The notes beneath the pieces are model-generated. The model was not told where the DNA came from, did not search any database, and worked only from the letters and a program-made list of their open reading frames with translations. A stretch of 64,000 bases of DNA from Aulostomus chinensis (taxonomy: Eukaryota > Chordata > Actinopteri > Syngnathiformes > Aulostomidae): assembly GCA_037954235.1 (NCBI GenBank), contig JBBMOA010000020.1, forward strand, positions 14,165,677 through 14,229,676, given 5' to 3'. Both the position numbers and the translations under genes were made by a program. Below, piece after piece: positions 1 to 14,600 of the stretch (the first letter of the stretch is position 1; the number at the start of each line of letters is the position of its first letter).

Positions 1-2268
1 GTATGTATATGTGTGTTATGTTAGTGTGTAATGTCATGACCTGTACAGCCTCTGCAACCGTGTGTGTGTTGCATTATCTGTCTTGTTTTGATGTGTGACA
101 TAAAAACAACTTTAATCTAAAATAACTGCACATTGCTCACAATTACAAGACCCTCAACACGTGTATTTTTTGCCTGTGATGCAACTCCACATGAAATTTA
201 GAGATGTAATTATGTTCAAGTAATTACAAATCTGTGATGACATTATTTTAATCACTTACCCACATTTTTTGTTGTTGTTACGATGACATGGTTTGGTTTG
301 GTTTGGCCCCAAATGTGTGTGTGTAAATATACATAATTATCTAAAACCAAAAAACAAAACAAAACACAAACACATACTTTTGGAATCAACTTTTCATATA
401 TTTTATGAAAGGCACACGGTTTATATTTGACATACAAATGCTTTTCAAGTAGAACAATACAAAATAATGTAGCTACACTGAGCACACATTTTTGGTTTCA
501 ACTTGGTGAACAAATCTTGAACCACAGTTGCAGTCCCAGCTGACGTCCACTGTTCTTTTTATCAGCCCACCACTTTATCACACAGCTACCAGGGCAGCTT
601 CTATTGTACGACGGTTACATTCAGCATTCAGGTCGCAAATCAGTCACGACCTGAGTGTGAGCGAGGGGAGAGGGCCGAGTGGGCTCCTGCATACAAATGG
701 TTTCCTGCAGTTTTCTATGGCTAGGGTGGGCCGCCTCGCCCGCCTTTATGGTACACAAGAAGTACAATTCAATGAAACGTAGTGTTAGCTTCTGAAATGG
801 TACAGGTGCACATTCACACAGGAGATGTCCCATGAACAATTCATCAATCAGGATGTGAGCAGCTGATCAGTTCTGCTACACCAAGACACAAATAACAGGA
901 ACTCCGGCTGATGTATAGCCTTAAAGCAATCACTCATTATTCCACCATTATTCTTCAAGGAGTTTTGCCCTTAATCCAAAAAAAAAAAAAGACAATATTC
1001 TGACTAGGCTGTTCATATGGATAAAGAAAACAATTACAATAAACGAATAATCTTGTTTGCACGGTAAGGCTTATCAGAATGAAATCAGAGAAACTTGAGG
1101 GGCGGAGCTCAACGTCACTTGCATTTCAGGTCAAGTATTGCGAGATTAATTTCTTGTCTGTCTGCATGTGATGTTATGTGTAACGACTGTTTTCTTACTT
1201 TGCTATGACCTGTCTCAGGATTAATACAATTTTCAATGTATTTCGGGGGCAAACGTTTATGTCTTGTCAGAATTCTTCAAGGTAGCATGAAGCTAGCACA
1301 TTTACGCATCTGGCTTTAAATTCCTTTCAAACACCAGCCCAGCTCAGGATGCATATCCCTGAAGAATGCTCCTAAAACCCAACTAATAGCATCACATCGG
1401 ATAGGTCTTAATCGCAAAATGCAAAATTCAGAAAGAAAAGCAAGAATCCAACTGGAATATATGGTTTGCAGGACTCTTGTCGAACTTGGAACGTTGCCAT
1501 GTCCAGAATAATGGTGGAATACGAGTGTGCATGTAAACATAGCTGAGGGCTAGGAGAGCAGCGCAGACGTTCAGCAGTACCCAACGAGTCAGAGATGATA
1601 CGTTAATACTACATTGGCTAATTTGTGCGTACATCAGCAATTTAGTTCAATAAATACACAACCTGTTGCAAATATTAACAAGCTTAAGACATGGATAAAA
1701 AGGAGCACCATTGTAAAAAATATGCTTTGCACTGATACTAGTTTTTGAGGACTAAAAGAGAACGACATATCAAACACGACAAAAGCATACACGTGCAGCA
1801 TTAATGGTCAGTTTGGTTTATCACGCAGATGTGCAAATCGAGCATGAATGTGATGCTTCAGTGGTGTGTTATTACCAGGGTGTGTTACGACGATGTAGGC
1901 AGCTGGTGGGAGGAGTAGCAGAGCATTTCCTGTCAAAGGTGCAGGCGATAGATGATGGTGCAGGCCTGAAGTTGCCGATCCAGAGAACAGAGCCAGCAGC
2001 TTGGACAGAAAACAGGATGTTGGATTTAACTCTGTGTGTGTGTGTGTGTGTGCAGATTCGTAGACTGGAGCTTTGGCACTTGGTGAATGAGATTGTAAAG
2101 TGAAAACTCCAGGGAGGAAATAAAGCTCTCATGAAACGAGTTATGTGGATAATAGTGACTTCTCCACGGCTCAGACTGACAGTCCTCATGAGTGACAGAC
2201 TGTACTGACGGAGTTTTTCTGTTGACGCATGAGATCTTACCTATGAGGATACTGAGACGAGACCGTAC
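1..2268. other. 3' flank and probable 3' UTR of mthfd1l
   Basis: No coding exon is recognisable on either strand. The part next to 2268 must be the 3' UTR of mthfd1l, which is transcribed leftward. I see no AATAAA on the minus strand. The only near matches are ATTAAA at 247-252 and 111-116 (seen as TTTAAT on the plus strand), so the polyadenylation site is not settled. A short (TG)n runs 2033-2052. The small open frames here lack conserved character. Confidence 0.5.
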
Positions 2269-2358
2269 TCAGAAGAGCCCAGAGATCTCCTCTGTGACCG
2301 GGTCAAGGTCAATGTCGTAGAAGCAGGGTCGAGTTGGCAGGCCGGGCATGGTGCTCAT
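2269..2358 (-). CDS. mthfd1l: mthfd1l terminal coding exon
   Basis: It encodes residues 950-978, ending in PTRPCFYDIDLDPVTEEISGLF and TGA (2271-2269). The C-terminus closely matches the family's usual FYDIDLD...GLF ending, so the protein is not truncated. It joins the penultimate exon (7115-6963, ending IYPLVGT) in phase 0 across a 4.6-kb intron. Confidence 0.95.
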   Translation of the reverse strand: MSTMPGLPTRPCFYDIDLDPVTEEISGLF

Positions 2359-5300
2359 CTGAGACCAACACAGCACAGCAGAAGGAAACAACTTTAGGGT
2401 CGGTGTAACAAGAAAACAAATTTAAAACAGACAAACTGACCTTGTCCACGTATAAACAATCAGTCTTCATTGAATGAGTGTGGGCATTTGGAAGCGCTAC
2501 ATTGCCTGGATCTAATTGTTAAACTAACTCCAGCAGCTGCTTTAGATCAGTGTTGCATCTCTGAAGTTCTAATAGCAGTGTAATTGAACACAGAGGGAAA
2601 TAACATGGTAAGATAACAATTAAGATAATAACTAAAACATATTATCCTTCACCACAACACAGCTGACCAGAACCTACTAAGATTCAGACCTTGATGAGAT
2701 CAAGCCCCGCAGCTTCAAGGACTATAATCTGGACTCAGCAGACAGATGATCAAGCTCCACCTCAGCAGCGATGAATTCAAACGAAGTCAATGGCTGCTTT
2801 GTTCTCATTTAGAATAAGTAGGTCGGTGCACAGATGCCAGACAGAAACAGTCCTCTTCCTGAGTTGATTATAATCAAAAAAGGGTGTCAAGAGTGGATGA
2901 TTATCAATGAGGAAAAAATGTCTGTGTGACAATCCAAAAGAACTTTGCTACCATAACCAGCTGGTAACCAACGTCTACCACTGAGAGCCACTGAGAGCCC
3001 TGTGCTGTGTTGAAACTGATTAAACAGGAGGGGAATAATGTCATTTTTGAGGTGGACAGGGGAGAGCATGTGAACCAGGCCTTTACAGGGCCTGATATTG
3101 ACAGCATGTGCTTTGAGCAACAGCGTAATTGAATGCATTTTTCATTGGTTCTACGTGTCAAACGTAATTGAAGTAACTAGACGAGGCCATGACAGGGTTA
3201 CACGGCAAAAAACACACCGTATCATTGATCAAAGGCAAACGTCTGTCTCATAAAACACTTTCCTTTTCTCCAAAACCAACTAAACCATCCCATCCGAGCT
3301 GAAAGGTAAATTATCTCGCTCTTCAGACGGAGAGCGACATTCTTCGCATGCCTCCCTCCTTCTGACCCAGGGCTAGTTTTATGGGCCCATTAGTGGAAAT
3401 GAGACAGGAGGAAGTGACCGGCCAATTTCCCGTCGAAGGAAATGCAGCCCTGCAAGTAAATAAAGGCACAGACACAGGACGACATGCTTACAGATGCCAA
3501 CTACTCCGTCTTACTGTCTGATGTTACAGCGTCCTGGCAGATGACTCCAGCTGTGAGCACACCGAATGGAATTCAACATGACATCATAATCTAATGGACT
3601 ACATTAGAACCACAATGACGACCCAATTCCTGGTTCTCCTTGTAAGACAAGTTCACACCACAGAGCTTTCAAAGTCATCAGACTGCTGTGGATTTCCTGC
3701 TACACGACTGAGCCGCTCCAGAAGGTCACATATTAAAACATCATTCATCTGACGAGTCAGTCCGGTCGCCAGTAAAACACAAGTGACACAACAGTGTGGA
3801 TGCCTTGGAGAAAAATAGTACTCCAAGTAATTTGTCACCTAACATGATTTGAAGGGAGCCACCACACAAGAACACAATGTCCTTCAGGTATGACAACATC
3901 GGTCAATGTTGTAAACGCATAAACAAAAACAACTTCTGCTTTACTCACGGATGACCCTCAAAATATTGTTCCTACTAGATACCTGGGAGGTGTCTGTGGC
4001 GCATCAGTGAGTCTCTAAGCTTGTTTGTGTCTCTGAGCAAACTCAGAAACACCTCTTACCTGGAGCGTTTGTTGACAAATTATTAAAAACTATGCTTTGG
4101 AAAATTGAGGGCTAATAGGAATGTGAACTTCACAGGAGTTGTGACATCGCAACGTGTGACTGTACCAATAACGTCGCTCTAGAAAGTTAAACGACAACAT
4201 TATCCCCTGGGAGGAATGAGGAGGTCCGGCGTGATGCGATAAATGAAGGAGGAAGACGGTGGAAGAGTTTCTGTTAAGCTGATTCAGTTAATCATCACCC
4301 CTCACTAGACTCCACATTACAGATGACACTGCAGGACATCGAACCCACGGGCAGGTTAATCCTGCAAACATTTAAAATTGCTCTAAACAAACACGCAAAC
4401 AAAAAAAGTTATTTTCTTTCATCTTGGAGGCATTAAGTACCTGTTTATACACTGGAAAAAACATCAAAACAAGTAACTCAAATGTGAGGGTCTCAAATGC
4501 AACACCATAAAATGTGATGTTCTGCCAGCATTGCTCTCCCGCCTGAGAAAATGCTGAAACTCCCCAAAACACGCAACACTACAAGGCTAAAGTTGGACAC
4601 TCCGCTTGGCCACATAAGTCCTTCTATTATGCTCGAACACAATGTGCCTTTGTTGGGGAATACCCTTGAGGAGACGATATAGCTGGGGGTCTACCCCCCA
4701 CTGATTCTGTCACGTTCAACAGACAGCCAACTCTTACTCGAGGAGAGGACTGAGAGGATTATGGAATGTGTTCTGAAAAGTAAACACTTGAACGAGTTAA
4801 GAGCAATACAGTGAGAGAAATGCCAAAATGGCAGCCACTCAGTTTAAATATTTCATCCAAATTAAATGAGTGTTTATCTAAAGACGAGAGCAAGAGTGAG
4901 AGTGAGAGGGTTGAACCTGCGTGATGAGACAAAACACTCAGGTGTAGTCTGGACTGACCTTGAGCGTGACAAGATAAAACATCAGAGAGTAACAAGCTTA
5001 TGAGGAGATAAACGTGCACTTTGGGCTGATAATATAACCGAAGTCAGTCCAAATAAATGAAGATCTATTTTCATCGTGGCCTTTCCACCAATCTTTAACT
5101 CCATGAACATTAACCAGGTTGTGAGCATGAACTGTCCCGCCAAGGAGGGGCTTCATAAATCTGGGCTGTTTAGGGCTTGTTGGTGCTGGAGTGGAAGCAG
5201 CTCTGACGGGATATGAACTCGACAGCAATCTATTGTTCTGGTTGTGACCCCTCCCTCACATTTCAAAAGAATGACATCAGCCCCTTCCTGATTCTGAAAC

Positions 5301-8300
5301 CTGCAATGACCCCTTACCTCCCCTCTCTCCCCAGCCCTCGACCCCCCAGCTCACCCTCTCACTGTCCCAGGATTGTTCTTGGATAGATCGCTCCACCTCT
5401 TGGATGCACGTTCTCAGTCATATATACTGTTCACATTCATTTATAAATAAACACCTTTCAGGCAGTGAAACTAATACCTGCTGGGTCCTATCATGACCCG
5501 TTCCAACAAGCAGGCAGCTTTCTCCTGCCTGTATACAAATGTGTAATTTGATGCTGGAATTTTCTGTCAGGACATCAACTACCATTGTACGGTTGGCTGA
5601 TATGTCACATTCCAGCGATGATTTCCGATATTCTTGCGTGGTTCATGGCGTCACTCTCTGATGAGCAGCACGGACCATTGGCAAGGACCATTTCTACATG
5701 CAGAGCAGAGATTCCTCAGCTTGCTGATACTGTTGTTTGCATTAGTTTACACGTGCAGTGGTTTAAAATGATGTACTACTCACGGATGGGTTCAACCTCA
5801 TATCAGTATGTTTGACTCGATCAGCCTCCCCCCCCTTTCTTTGTCAAAGTGCTGTACACAACTTTGGAATGATTTCATATGGTTAAAAAAAGCAGTTATC
5901 AATATTGGCATTGGTTAAGTTTTAATACAGATGCAATATTGAAGATGAATGACCTGCAAAAAAAAACTATTTGATTGTCTCTGCATGTCAGAGTGATAGA
6001 TGGAAAGCTGTCTGATGCTAAGATCAGTGTCAACCAGCAACTAAACTACCTGAAACAATGTGGCCTCTGCACTTGTCAGAAATCAGTACAATTAACCTCT
6101 TTCACAAGTTATCTGTCTGACATGATAAAACAGAAGTTGGGTGGTTCTTAAGCCAACTACAACTTTAAACATTCACTCTAAATATCAGTCTGGGTGAGAG
6201 ACGCTAAGCTAGAGAGTTCAAAGAGCTCAGAGACTCCCTTTGGGTTAGGAGTCACAGTTCAAGGGTCGTCAATGTGCCAGTGGCTCCGCGGGCCACGGCA
6301 GATCAAAGGCTGGCTTGAGAGACTGGGCAGACGCCACATTAAGCCACTGCCACCCCTTCCCAGCATGCCCGATGTTTGACACCTCTGCCTGGGCCTATCA
6401 AAGGACGGCCCCTCGGGGCACTCTGGTGAAACAGTGGGAGGCGAAATAGTCAGGAACCTGCTTTCTTCCTGCTCAGGCCATTATCAGCAGAGAGGCTCCA
6501 TCCAGTCCAGTAAAAGCAGGGGACGAACCATGAACACTGTTCATAAACGAACTCACGAGAAAGAGGAAGATAAAGGATGTCATAGATGCCAGAGCCCCAC
6601 TACGCTGCCTGAATCAAGTCAAATACACTGAACCTCACAGCAAACAGCAGAGCATCTGGCACAGGTGAAGTCGACTGTAAAAAGGGCCAAATTGTCAACA
6701 TAATCTCATCATCTTTGAACTCTGGCAAAGTTGCATTAATGCAGTATCAGAAATGTGGGTTAAAGTGCATGAATTAACACTGTCCCTGGCATGTAAGTGA
6801 CTGACAGTATAAACATTTTACATACAGTTTACAACACTGATCACATCTTTGTGGATCCAGCATTTAAAAAAAACAACAAAAAAACAAAACTGTGGAATCA
6901 GCAAAGCACAGATTTAAATTTTGCTTTGGTCTGCTGTTCCTGAATTGTTTCAGATCACGTACCGTTCCCACAAGAGGGTAGATGAAGCCAGCTCCCATGC
7001 TCGCACGAACGTCTCTGATGGGCAAAACAAATCCGGTGGGTGCACCCTTCTTTTCAGGCATGTGGGACAGGGACAAGTGGGTCTTGGCCATGCAGATGGG
7101 CAGTGAACCAAAGCCCTTTTATATGAAAAGAAAAAGAGGGTTCAGTACGTGGCTGCATAGAAGAGACAGACAGGCAGACAGTGAGAGACGCTAGCTGCGT
7201 GACTCCTGTGAATGTGTCGAGTCAGATGGTTTTGTCGAGGCGCTGATCTCACCTGCTGATTGTAGTAATCGATCTTGGCCTCGGCTTCCGCCGACAGCTC
7301 AATGTCATCTGCTCCGTAGACTTTTTGGGCTATTGTTCTAATCTTCTCCACTACTGGCATCTGTGAGAAAGACATCAGACACAGGTATGAGAACAGATGA
7401 GCGGTCAGTGTGTGAATGCACATCTGTGTTTCAGAATTCCGCCTTGCTGCTGAGATCATCACATTTCTTTGTGTTACTAAATTGGGATCTCACATCACTT
7501 GAAGAGGACATAACACTGCCATGTTAAATATCACAAAACAAATATATTTATTAAAAAAAAGACTTTTGAAAAAAAAGAAGCAGCAAACAGTAAAATATAA
7601 TTTAAATAGTGATGATGGAAGGCGATATGACATCATCAGATCCAGATCTAGATCTCGTATTCAAGTTCTATTAAACCACTAGATTTGAACCAAATCCATA
7701 TAACTTCAGTAATCCTGTGTCGATCGTCACATGACTTCTTTAGTGATTAATTTAAAGGTGGGAACTGTGCCCCGTGTCACAGCCAGTGCCCACCCTACCT
7801 CCTTCACACGTGACCCACTGGCTCCTCTCATTCAGATGGTGTAAATTTTAATAAATGCAGCCCATGTTGTTAGTCACCCCCCCCCCCCCTTAACTACCTT
7901 GCACCGTAAACTTGGTACATTGGATTATTGGATGTAAATTAGGTTTATCAGATAAGTACAGCACTGCTTTTGTACTCCTATTGTTGGACGCTCAGTGGGA
8001 GAGCACATGCATACTGTAAATGCGTGTATTCAGCACATCATAACAAGATAAGTTAATTTGAGTCACAACTTCCCAGACACACTAACTCAAACCAGCTGAT
8101 GTTATTACTTCGGCATTCTCTGGCTTCCCTCCAAAAGAAGTCCTAATTAATGCAAACAAAAAGTGTCCACAAGTGGGAAAAAGACATGTTGAGATACTGC
8201 CATACATAGACCAGGAAGTTGTCTTTGTTATGACACAAGGCCGACTCTCACCTCTATGTCGTAGAGGAACTGGAAGTTGCTGGGTCTGCTGGCTGCGTCT

Positions 8301-8637
8301 TTCACTGCTTGGGCCAGCTCTACTGAGCCGTGTCCGCCCTGTGACCAGTGGTGACACGGCACAGCGTCAGATGCGCCGCACTCTTTGGCGATCTGACACA
8401 CAAGGTCAATCTCTGCCTGGGTGTCTGTCCTGAAGGATCGGCAAGAGGAATGACTTAGTAGCATCAGACCGACAAGTTAATGATTTAGGACAAAGAAAAG
8501 AACAAACTGTCACATCTTACTTAAAAACGTTGAGCGCCACCACTACTGGTACCCCAAACAGATGAGCTATCTCGATTTGCTTCCTCAGATTGCTATGGCA
8601 ACCACCTGTAACTAAGGAGAGATTCTGGGGGGGGGGG

Positions 8638-8696
<59 letters not shown>

Positions 8697-11600
8697 GGGG
8701 TGTATAAGTCAAATTGAATCGCCTCTGACAGTGAATGCAGCTGACAAAAGTATAAATCATCCATAAGATTTTTTTTTGGACAACATACTGCACAAAGGAC
8801 AAACAGGCTGTATGTCCAGTGGGCAAACAAATTGCCTGTTAAATTGATCTGAAATAGTTGAATTTACTGCCGACTGACAACACTGAAATATACAACCGAA
8901 TGCTTTTGGCACCAGCTAGAGATGAAACTGTTCTTAATCCTCTCTTCAAAACAAGAGCACTTCTTTGTCACGTTATCAGTAAAAAGGGATTACATCTTGG
9001 AAACAAAGTAGCAAGTCCGTTATTTTACTTTTTTTTTTTTACTCGTTGCCATGGCTAGCTTAAAAAAAAACTGAAACTGTGGTTGCAAATTTCCAAATAG
9101 TTATGTAGATAAAATGACAACGTATTACAGATCTACATAGCTACGTTCTTGCTTCGATTGTTTTTCAAACTTTACACAATTAATCCTAAACACTTCTATG
9201 GAAAGTACTACAAGCTATGAGGTCCACGACTGTACAGTCTGAAGAAATGTAACACATCCATGTTACATTTACATCCCGCCCAGTAAACTCAGGGTGCATT
9301 TATAGATATTCTCGATTTAAAAACACATCCAGGTATTTAATTCTCGCATACACAAAACCGACATCCTATATTTTTGGAACGCACGGCGATATGTTCTCAA
9401 TTTGATGTCATACTTGAACAGTATGTTAGTCCTCGAGCACAGCCGGTGACTGCACATCCTTGAATACGGTCTCTTACATAAAGAGCCATAAAGAACCCTG
9501 ACAAGACGCGACAGCGATGACATAAAATATGGCAGAAGAATGCTGGCACACAATCGGAGCCATTTGGAAAATTAAATATTGGTTGCTGTACACTGACAAT
9601 ATAGAACCCCAGATGGAAAAAAAAGGAAACAGTTACCAGTACCTTTACTGCCAAGTACTTAATGCATTAATTCTTTGTACTTGCAAAAATATATGCTGGA
9701 ACAATGAAAACTTACTTTAAATGGTGTCATTGCCTTTTTACCCAAAAGGTTTTATGGCATCTGACAGGTTTATCACTTCTTTGACGTGGTATATTGGTAA
9801 CATTTGATATCATTATTCCTGGCGAGGTAACATACTACCATCACTAGAATATACTGCAGGATTCTGGTTGTGTCCTACTGTGCACTGCTATCATCTGTTT
9901 CTGTTGACTACAACGTGTAGAGCTCCAGCTGTACTGCCAAGCTCATTAACAGCATATTGTACAGCTACTCCTTAGTTTGACCACAGTAATCCAATTGTGC
10001 AGTGTGTGTGTGTGTGTGTGTGTGAGAGTGAGAGAGAGAGAGAGAGAGAGCACGCGCACACCCCCAGGCCCAGCGCAGTAGAGCCATACAAGTCTCATAA
10101 ATTCATTTCCCTGGCTCTGTTTCCCCAACTACTTCTGGTTCTCGTTACAGGCTATTATTTACTCAGCTGAATCTGCCTGAGAGACCAGTGATTCGAGCCA
10201 GATATGGACGTGTGCTAGCGCGTGCGCACACACACACGCGCGCACGCACACACACACACACACACACCAAATGAAACCCACCTCCGTTATGTTAAAGCCG
10301 ACTTTACCGAAAACCACATTTGAAGGTCCTGTCTGCGCAGTTAACCGTGTTAGTGGTCGATTTATTTATGCCTACAGGTTAGAACGTTACTTCTTTTATT
10401 GCATCACACACAAATATGTCAAATAAGGTATCATTTCCCATCATTTAGTGGCTGGGACGCCACATACTCAGCTTAAAGAATAAACATGGGATACATGTGT
10501 TTTTGAACATCAAGGGTCGAGGATGCTGAAACGCCTGCCATGGTCATGTGATTTCCAGCTGTCATGAGTTCACTCCAAAACACACAGGCATGCCACCAAA
10601 CAATGTTATATCCATGAGCACATGGAGGTTTCTTAATTCCAGCCTTGCCTTGACTAATGAGTTTAAATAGCGGTAATTCTCTCTTAACCATCTTGACCTT
10701 TACCACCAAATGTAATAAAACAGGTCTGGGCAGCTATTTTAATGACTGATTGGTGATGTCACAGCCCTCAGGTCAACATCGATTAATAAACCATGAACCC
10801 GGCTTCATGTTAAGTGTTTATATTTGTGTGTTTGTGCATGTGTGTACTCATACCTCATTAATGTATTCTTTGGGAAGAGGAGTGCCTGCTGACACCTGAC
10901 AACAGAAACAAGACATGAATTGATCACAGCCATACATGCAAACACAAAATACTCTATCCTCAATGATTATAGCCTTTTATAAATAAATGATTTATTTATA
11001 GAAGGCCTCTCAATGAACTCAAGGCATCTTCACAAGTGAAAATCGAAGGCTAAAATACTGAATTCAAATTGTTTAGAAGCGTTTCTGTGGAACCAGTGTG
11101 TCGTGGTCACTTACGTTTGGGCCTCCGCCATGCATCTTTAGCGCTCTAACAGTTGCAACCAGCACCACCACATTGGGCCTCAAACCCGAAGCCCGACATT
11201 TGATGTTGAAGAACTTCTCCATCCCGATGTCTGCTCCAAAACCAGCTTCAGTTACTGCGAGTTACAAGATGGGAATATTTTTATAGGAGCTCGGCGAAAC
11301 ACAAGCGTAGTAAGTATCAGTTTGGATAATCTAAGTATATTTGAATAAGCAACATTTGTTGGCATGTTTCCTTTTGAAACTCGCAGCACCAAGCAGAGAG
11401 AGAAAGTAGAGAAGCTCCACTAACAGTCCGAGCCCAAGATGACTTCATCCACATGTGAGTTCAGTCTGTTATCTTTTAAGAGAGGATACGGGTCCAACAC
11501 AGTAACACACTGAGTGATGGCTTCGCTGTGGGCTCCCAAAGACAGAGGGCCTCTGATATGGGCGGCCTAACACACTGGCCTCTTGAATGGGCTCCAAACA

Positions 11601-14600
11601 AAGCAAATAGTCCACCTGGAAGGGCAGTCTTGTAACGATAAGGTTTCCTGTTACTTGTTGAGTGGGATGTGTGAGACACCACTGTACTACAACACTTGCT
11701 GGTAGTCTTATTTCATACCAAACCTGTTTCGGGAGGTTTTATCAACTTTCTGGTGTGTTTTCCCAAGTCCTCATTTAGTCTAGTTAATACACCTGAGCTC
11801 TGTGGGGAAAAAAACTATTACTTCATGTACAGAAAAAACACATCTGAGCCTGTGTCTAAACAAACTGTGGTGCAGTTGTCTTGTGAGTAGCGAGGATCGG
11901 GAGGTAGCCTTCCCTTCTAGTGCTCTGATAACACAACATGAAACAACCACAAGACTTCAAGACAGGTTTTATGTAATATACAAGACATGTGACACGATTA
12001 TCAATGAAATCCAGTGGAATTATCGGGATTAGTGGACTCTTTGACCAGAGAAGACAGACACCCCTCTGGCCAGCAAATACAGTGATTTCCTGTCAGAAAT
12101 GTAAAGTATGTGGACAGTAAAGTAGATGGTTTACTAAACTACATGTGATTTGATCTGAAAACTCTAAATGCATTTGCAACAGCCAAACCACACTTAGGGG
12201 AAAAAAAAAAAAAAACCTCTCAAAAAATGCCTAGAAAACATTTTCATAAGAAAGCTTGTAACATTCCTTTACTTTAGACTTAGATTTGCACTTGCTCTTT
12301 GCTTCTTTTAGTGCACTGTGTAATTTCCTGTGTTTGATTTATTTTACAAGTTTTTGTTGTAGTTTGAGTTTAATGCCCTTCTTATGAAATGCATTGTGGT
12401 TTTTATTACCTTCTCAATCTACTCTTTCAACATGATTTTAGTATTCTTCTAGTACGTTTTCAGTGCTCCTCTCTCTTTGTTGTGAAGCACTTTTTTCTAC
12501 AAAGGTTATGTTTGTATCTTTTAGGGGTTTCGGGGAGTGTTCACAGATTTTAAATGAATAAAATGCAAACTTGAAAGAGCATCTTTAGTCCCCTCAAATG
12601 TTCACTGAATAAATCTATCACAACAGATAGCAGCTATCATATCAAGTGTGTATAGCTTTCACTTGGCCCGGTTATCTGGCATCATGCTGAGGCACGTCTA
12701 TCCCTCCTCCCCACTCCCCCACTGGCCTGCACTCACATGGCTCCGGGCTATGTGACATGGCCTGGGCACACACTTACATCATCACTGAGCTGTGCATACG
12801 TCACCAGCGCTGTTTTTGAAAAAGCGCTGCGGCATCAGTGCAACGGAGAACAGCACGGAGTTCGTGAATGTACCATTCCTGACTTTATGGCTCATTCGGA
12901 TTAGTTCTGGAGAGATGTTCCGAGATTTGTAGATTATGCGGTTCTGCCATTTTCAGGTGACAATTTTGGGGAGGCAGCAGATAATGCCGGCAAAGCAACG
13001 TGCTGAATTCTACCTCTTCCAATCATGCCAGGGGAAAGAAAGAGTACCATGCCTGGTCAAAGGAACTGGACTTCACTTGGGGGCGGGAAACTTGTCTGAG
13101 ACTTAAAATCAAGAGAAAAGGGAACTGAACTCTTCCTTGGACAAGGACATTTTCATTGGACGGTACAGTGGCTTGGGGAGCTGGGCTGACTTTTCCCTGA
13201 CCCCCCATGACTTTTTGACTATTCCCTGACTTTAAAAAGTCCCTCCTCGTAAATAGCAAAAGAATGACTTTGGCTGCAGACTACTGACAGGCAGTCATTG
13301 CACTTTGAACCCTTAACCAGCTGGCAGATGATCAAAACGATCAAATCATATTCTTATACACAAAGTAACAACAGCAAGGTAGGATGTGCCTGACACTAAT
13401 ATGTTACAAAGAGCAGGGGGTCGACCTGAGGGGAAACACTCTCCAGCTTCCTGTTTTGTGTGACAACCTTGAACTTTGCAGAGAGAGCGAGAGAGAGAGC
13501 AAGAACATTGGTGGTGTGGCAAGTGAAGAGAGCAAAGCTTCAGTATTGGCATCCAAGCCAATAAAAATACCCACCAACGCGGACAGGAAGTAGCAGAGAT
13601 CATCATGACCATCTATTTTCTGTTCAACAATGAGGTCTTTGTATTTCTGAATAACCCTGTATTCAATAAGACATTTAATTTTATTGATCTGATGTAAATC
13701 TAATCAGACATTTATCAATTTTGCTACGAAATTTCAGAAAAACATGAATTTCCTCCACGATATCCGGGGTCCACGTCATTCTAATTTGCTGATGGTATTA
13801 AAAACATTATAGGGAAAATATGGTCTTTAATTAGTCACTTTGTACACTTCTGAGTCCATCATCAAAATTGGCATTGTTTGTTGAATAAGTAAAATAAGAT
13901 GAAACAACAGGGTTTATTTTTCTGGTGTAACTAAAGCCAGTTGGAGGTTTGGGTGGGGTGGAGGGGTGGGTTTACATGCATCTTCCTAGAGACCACTTCT
14001 CCAAAAGCCCACATGATTTGTCGCTCTATCTAACAGTGGTTTTTCAGTGTGGGAAATCTTAGCATGATAGTATCGTGGGGGGGTGGGGGTGCATCTGCGT
14101 CCAATACTCCCAACTGTTAATGACAAGAATCCCTCACATCTGGAATGTCTCATTCATCCCCTCACCACCGACGGCTACCTCCAAAAGCAGCATTTCTTTT
14201 TTCCCCATTTTAGGTCCAGATTCCAAAGTGACTTGAAAAAGCCACAATAATAAAGAGGATGATGAAGCACAGCTATGAGTTTGTTCATATAAACCCCCAC
14301 GTCCTTCAGTGGGTTCATACAGAGTTCATGGTCTTTATTTGCTGTCTGCTGTGTGCACTTCTTCAAGCAAAGGTCACAGCTATTTAAGCAGTTTTTGTTT
14401 TAAAGTTTGGTCTAATCATCCGAGCAATAACAACCCTGCACCACACAATTTTTACCCCAAAATTAGCATGGGGATTAAGTGAACCCACAAGCAACAGGTG
14501 ACCTAACCCTTTCCCATTCCAAGTTGCCTTTCTGATTTTTGTTGTTTTATGCTTGACATTGCAAAAGTTCTGAAATAAAGGGTAAACAAACGGTAGAGTA

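Larger units (their letters stand above)
7361..10853 (-). other. mthfd1l introns around exons 23-24 with microsatellites
   Basis: Apart from exons 8252-8429 and 8521-8624, the region is intronic. It contains a C run at about 7878-7889, the (AG)26 at 8641-8692, a compound (TG)n(GA)n at 10002-10050 and a (CA)n/(CG)n at 10227-10267. I see no additional gene. Confidence 0.7.
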
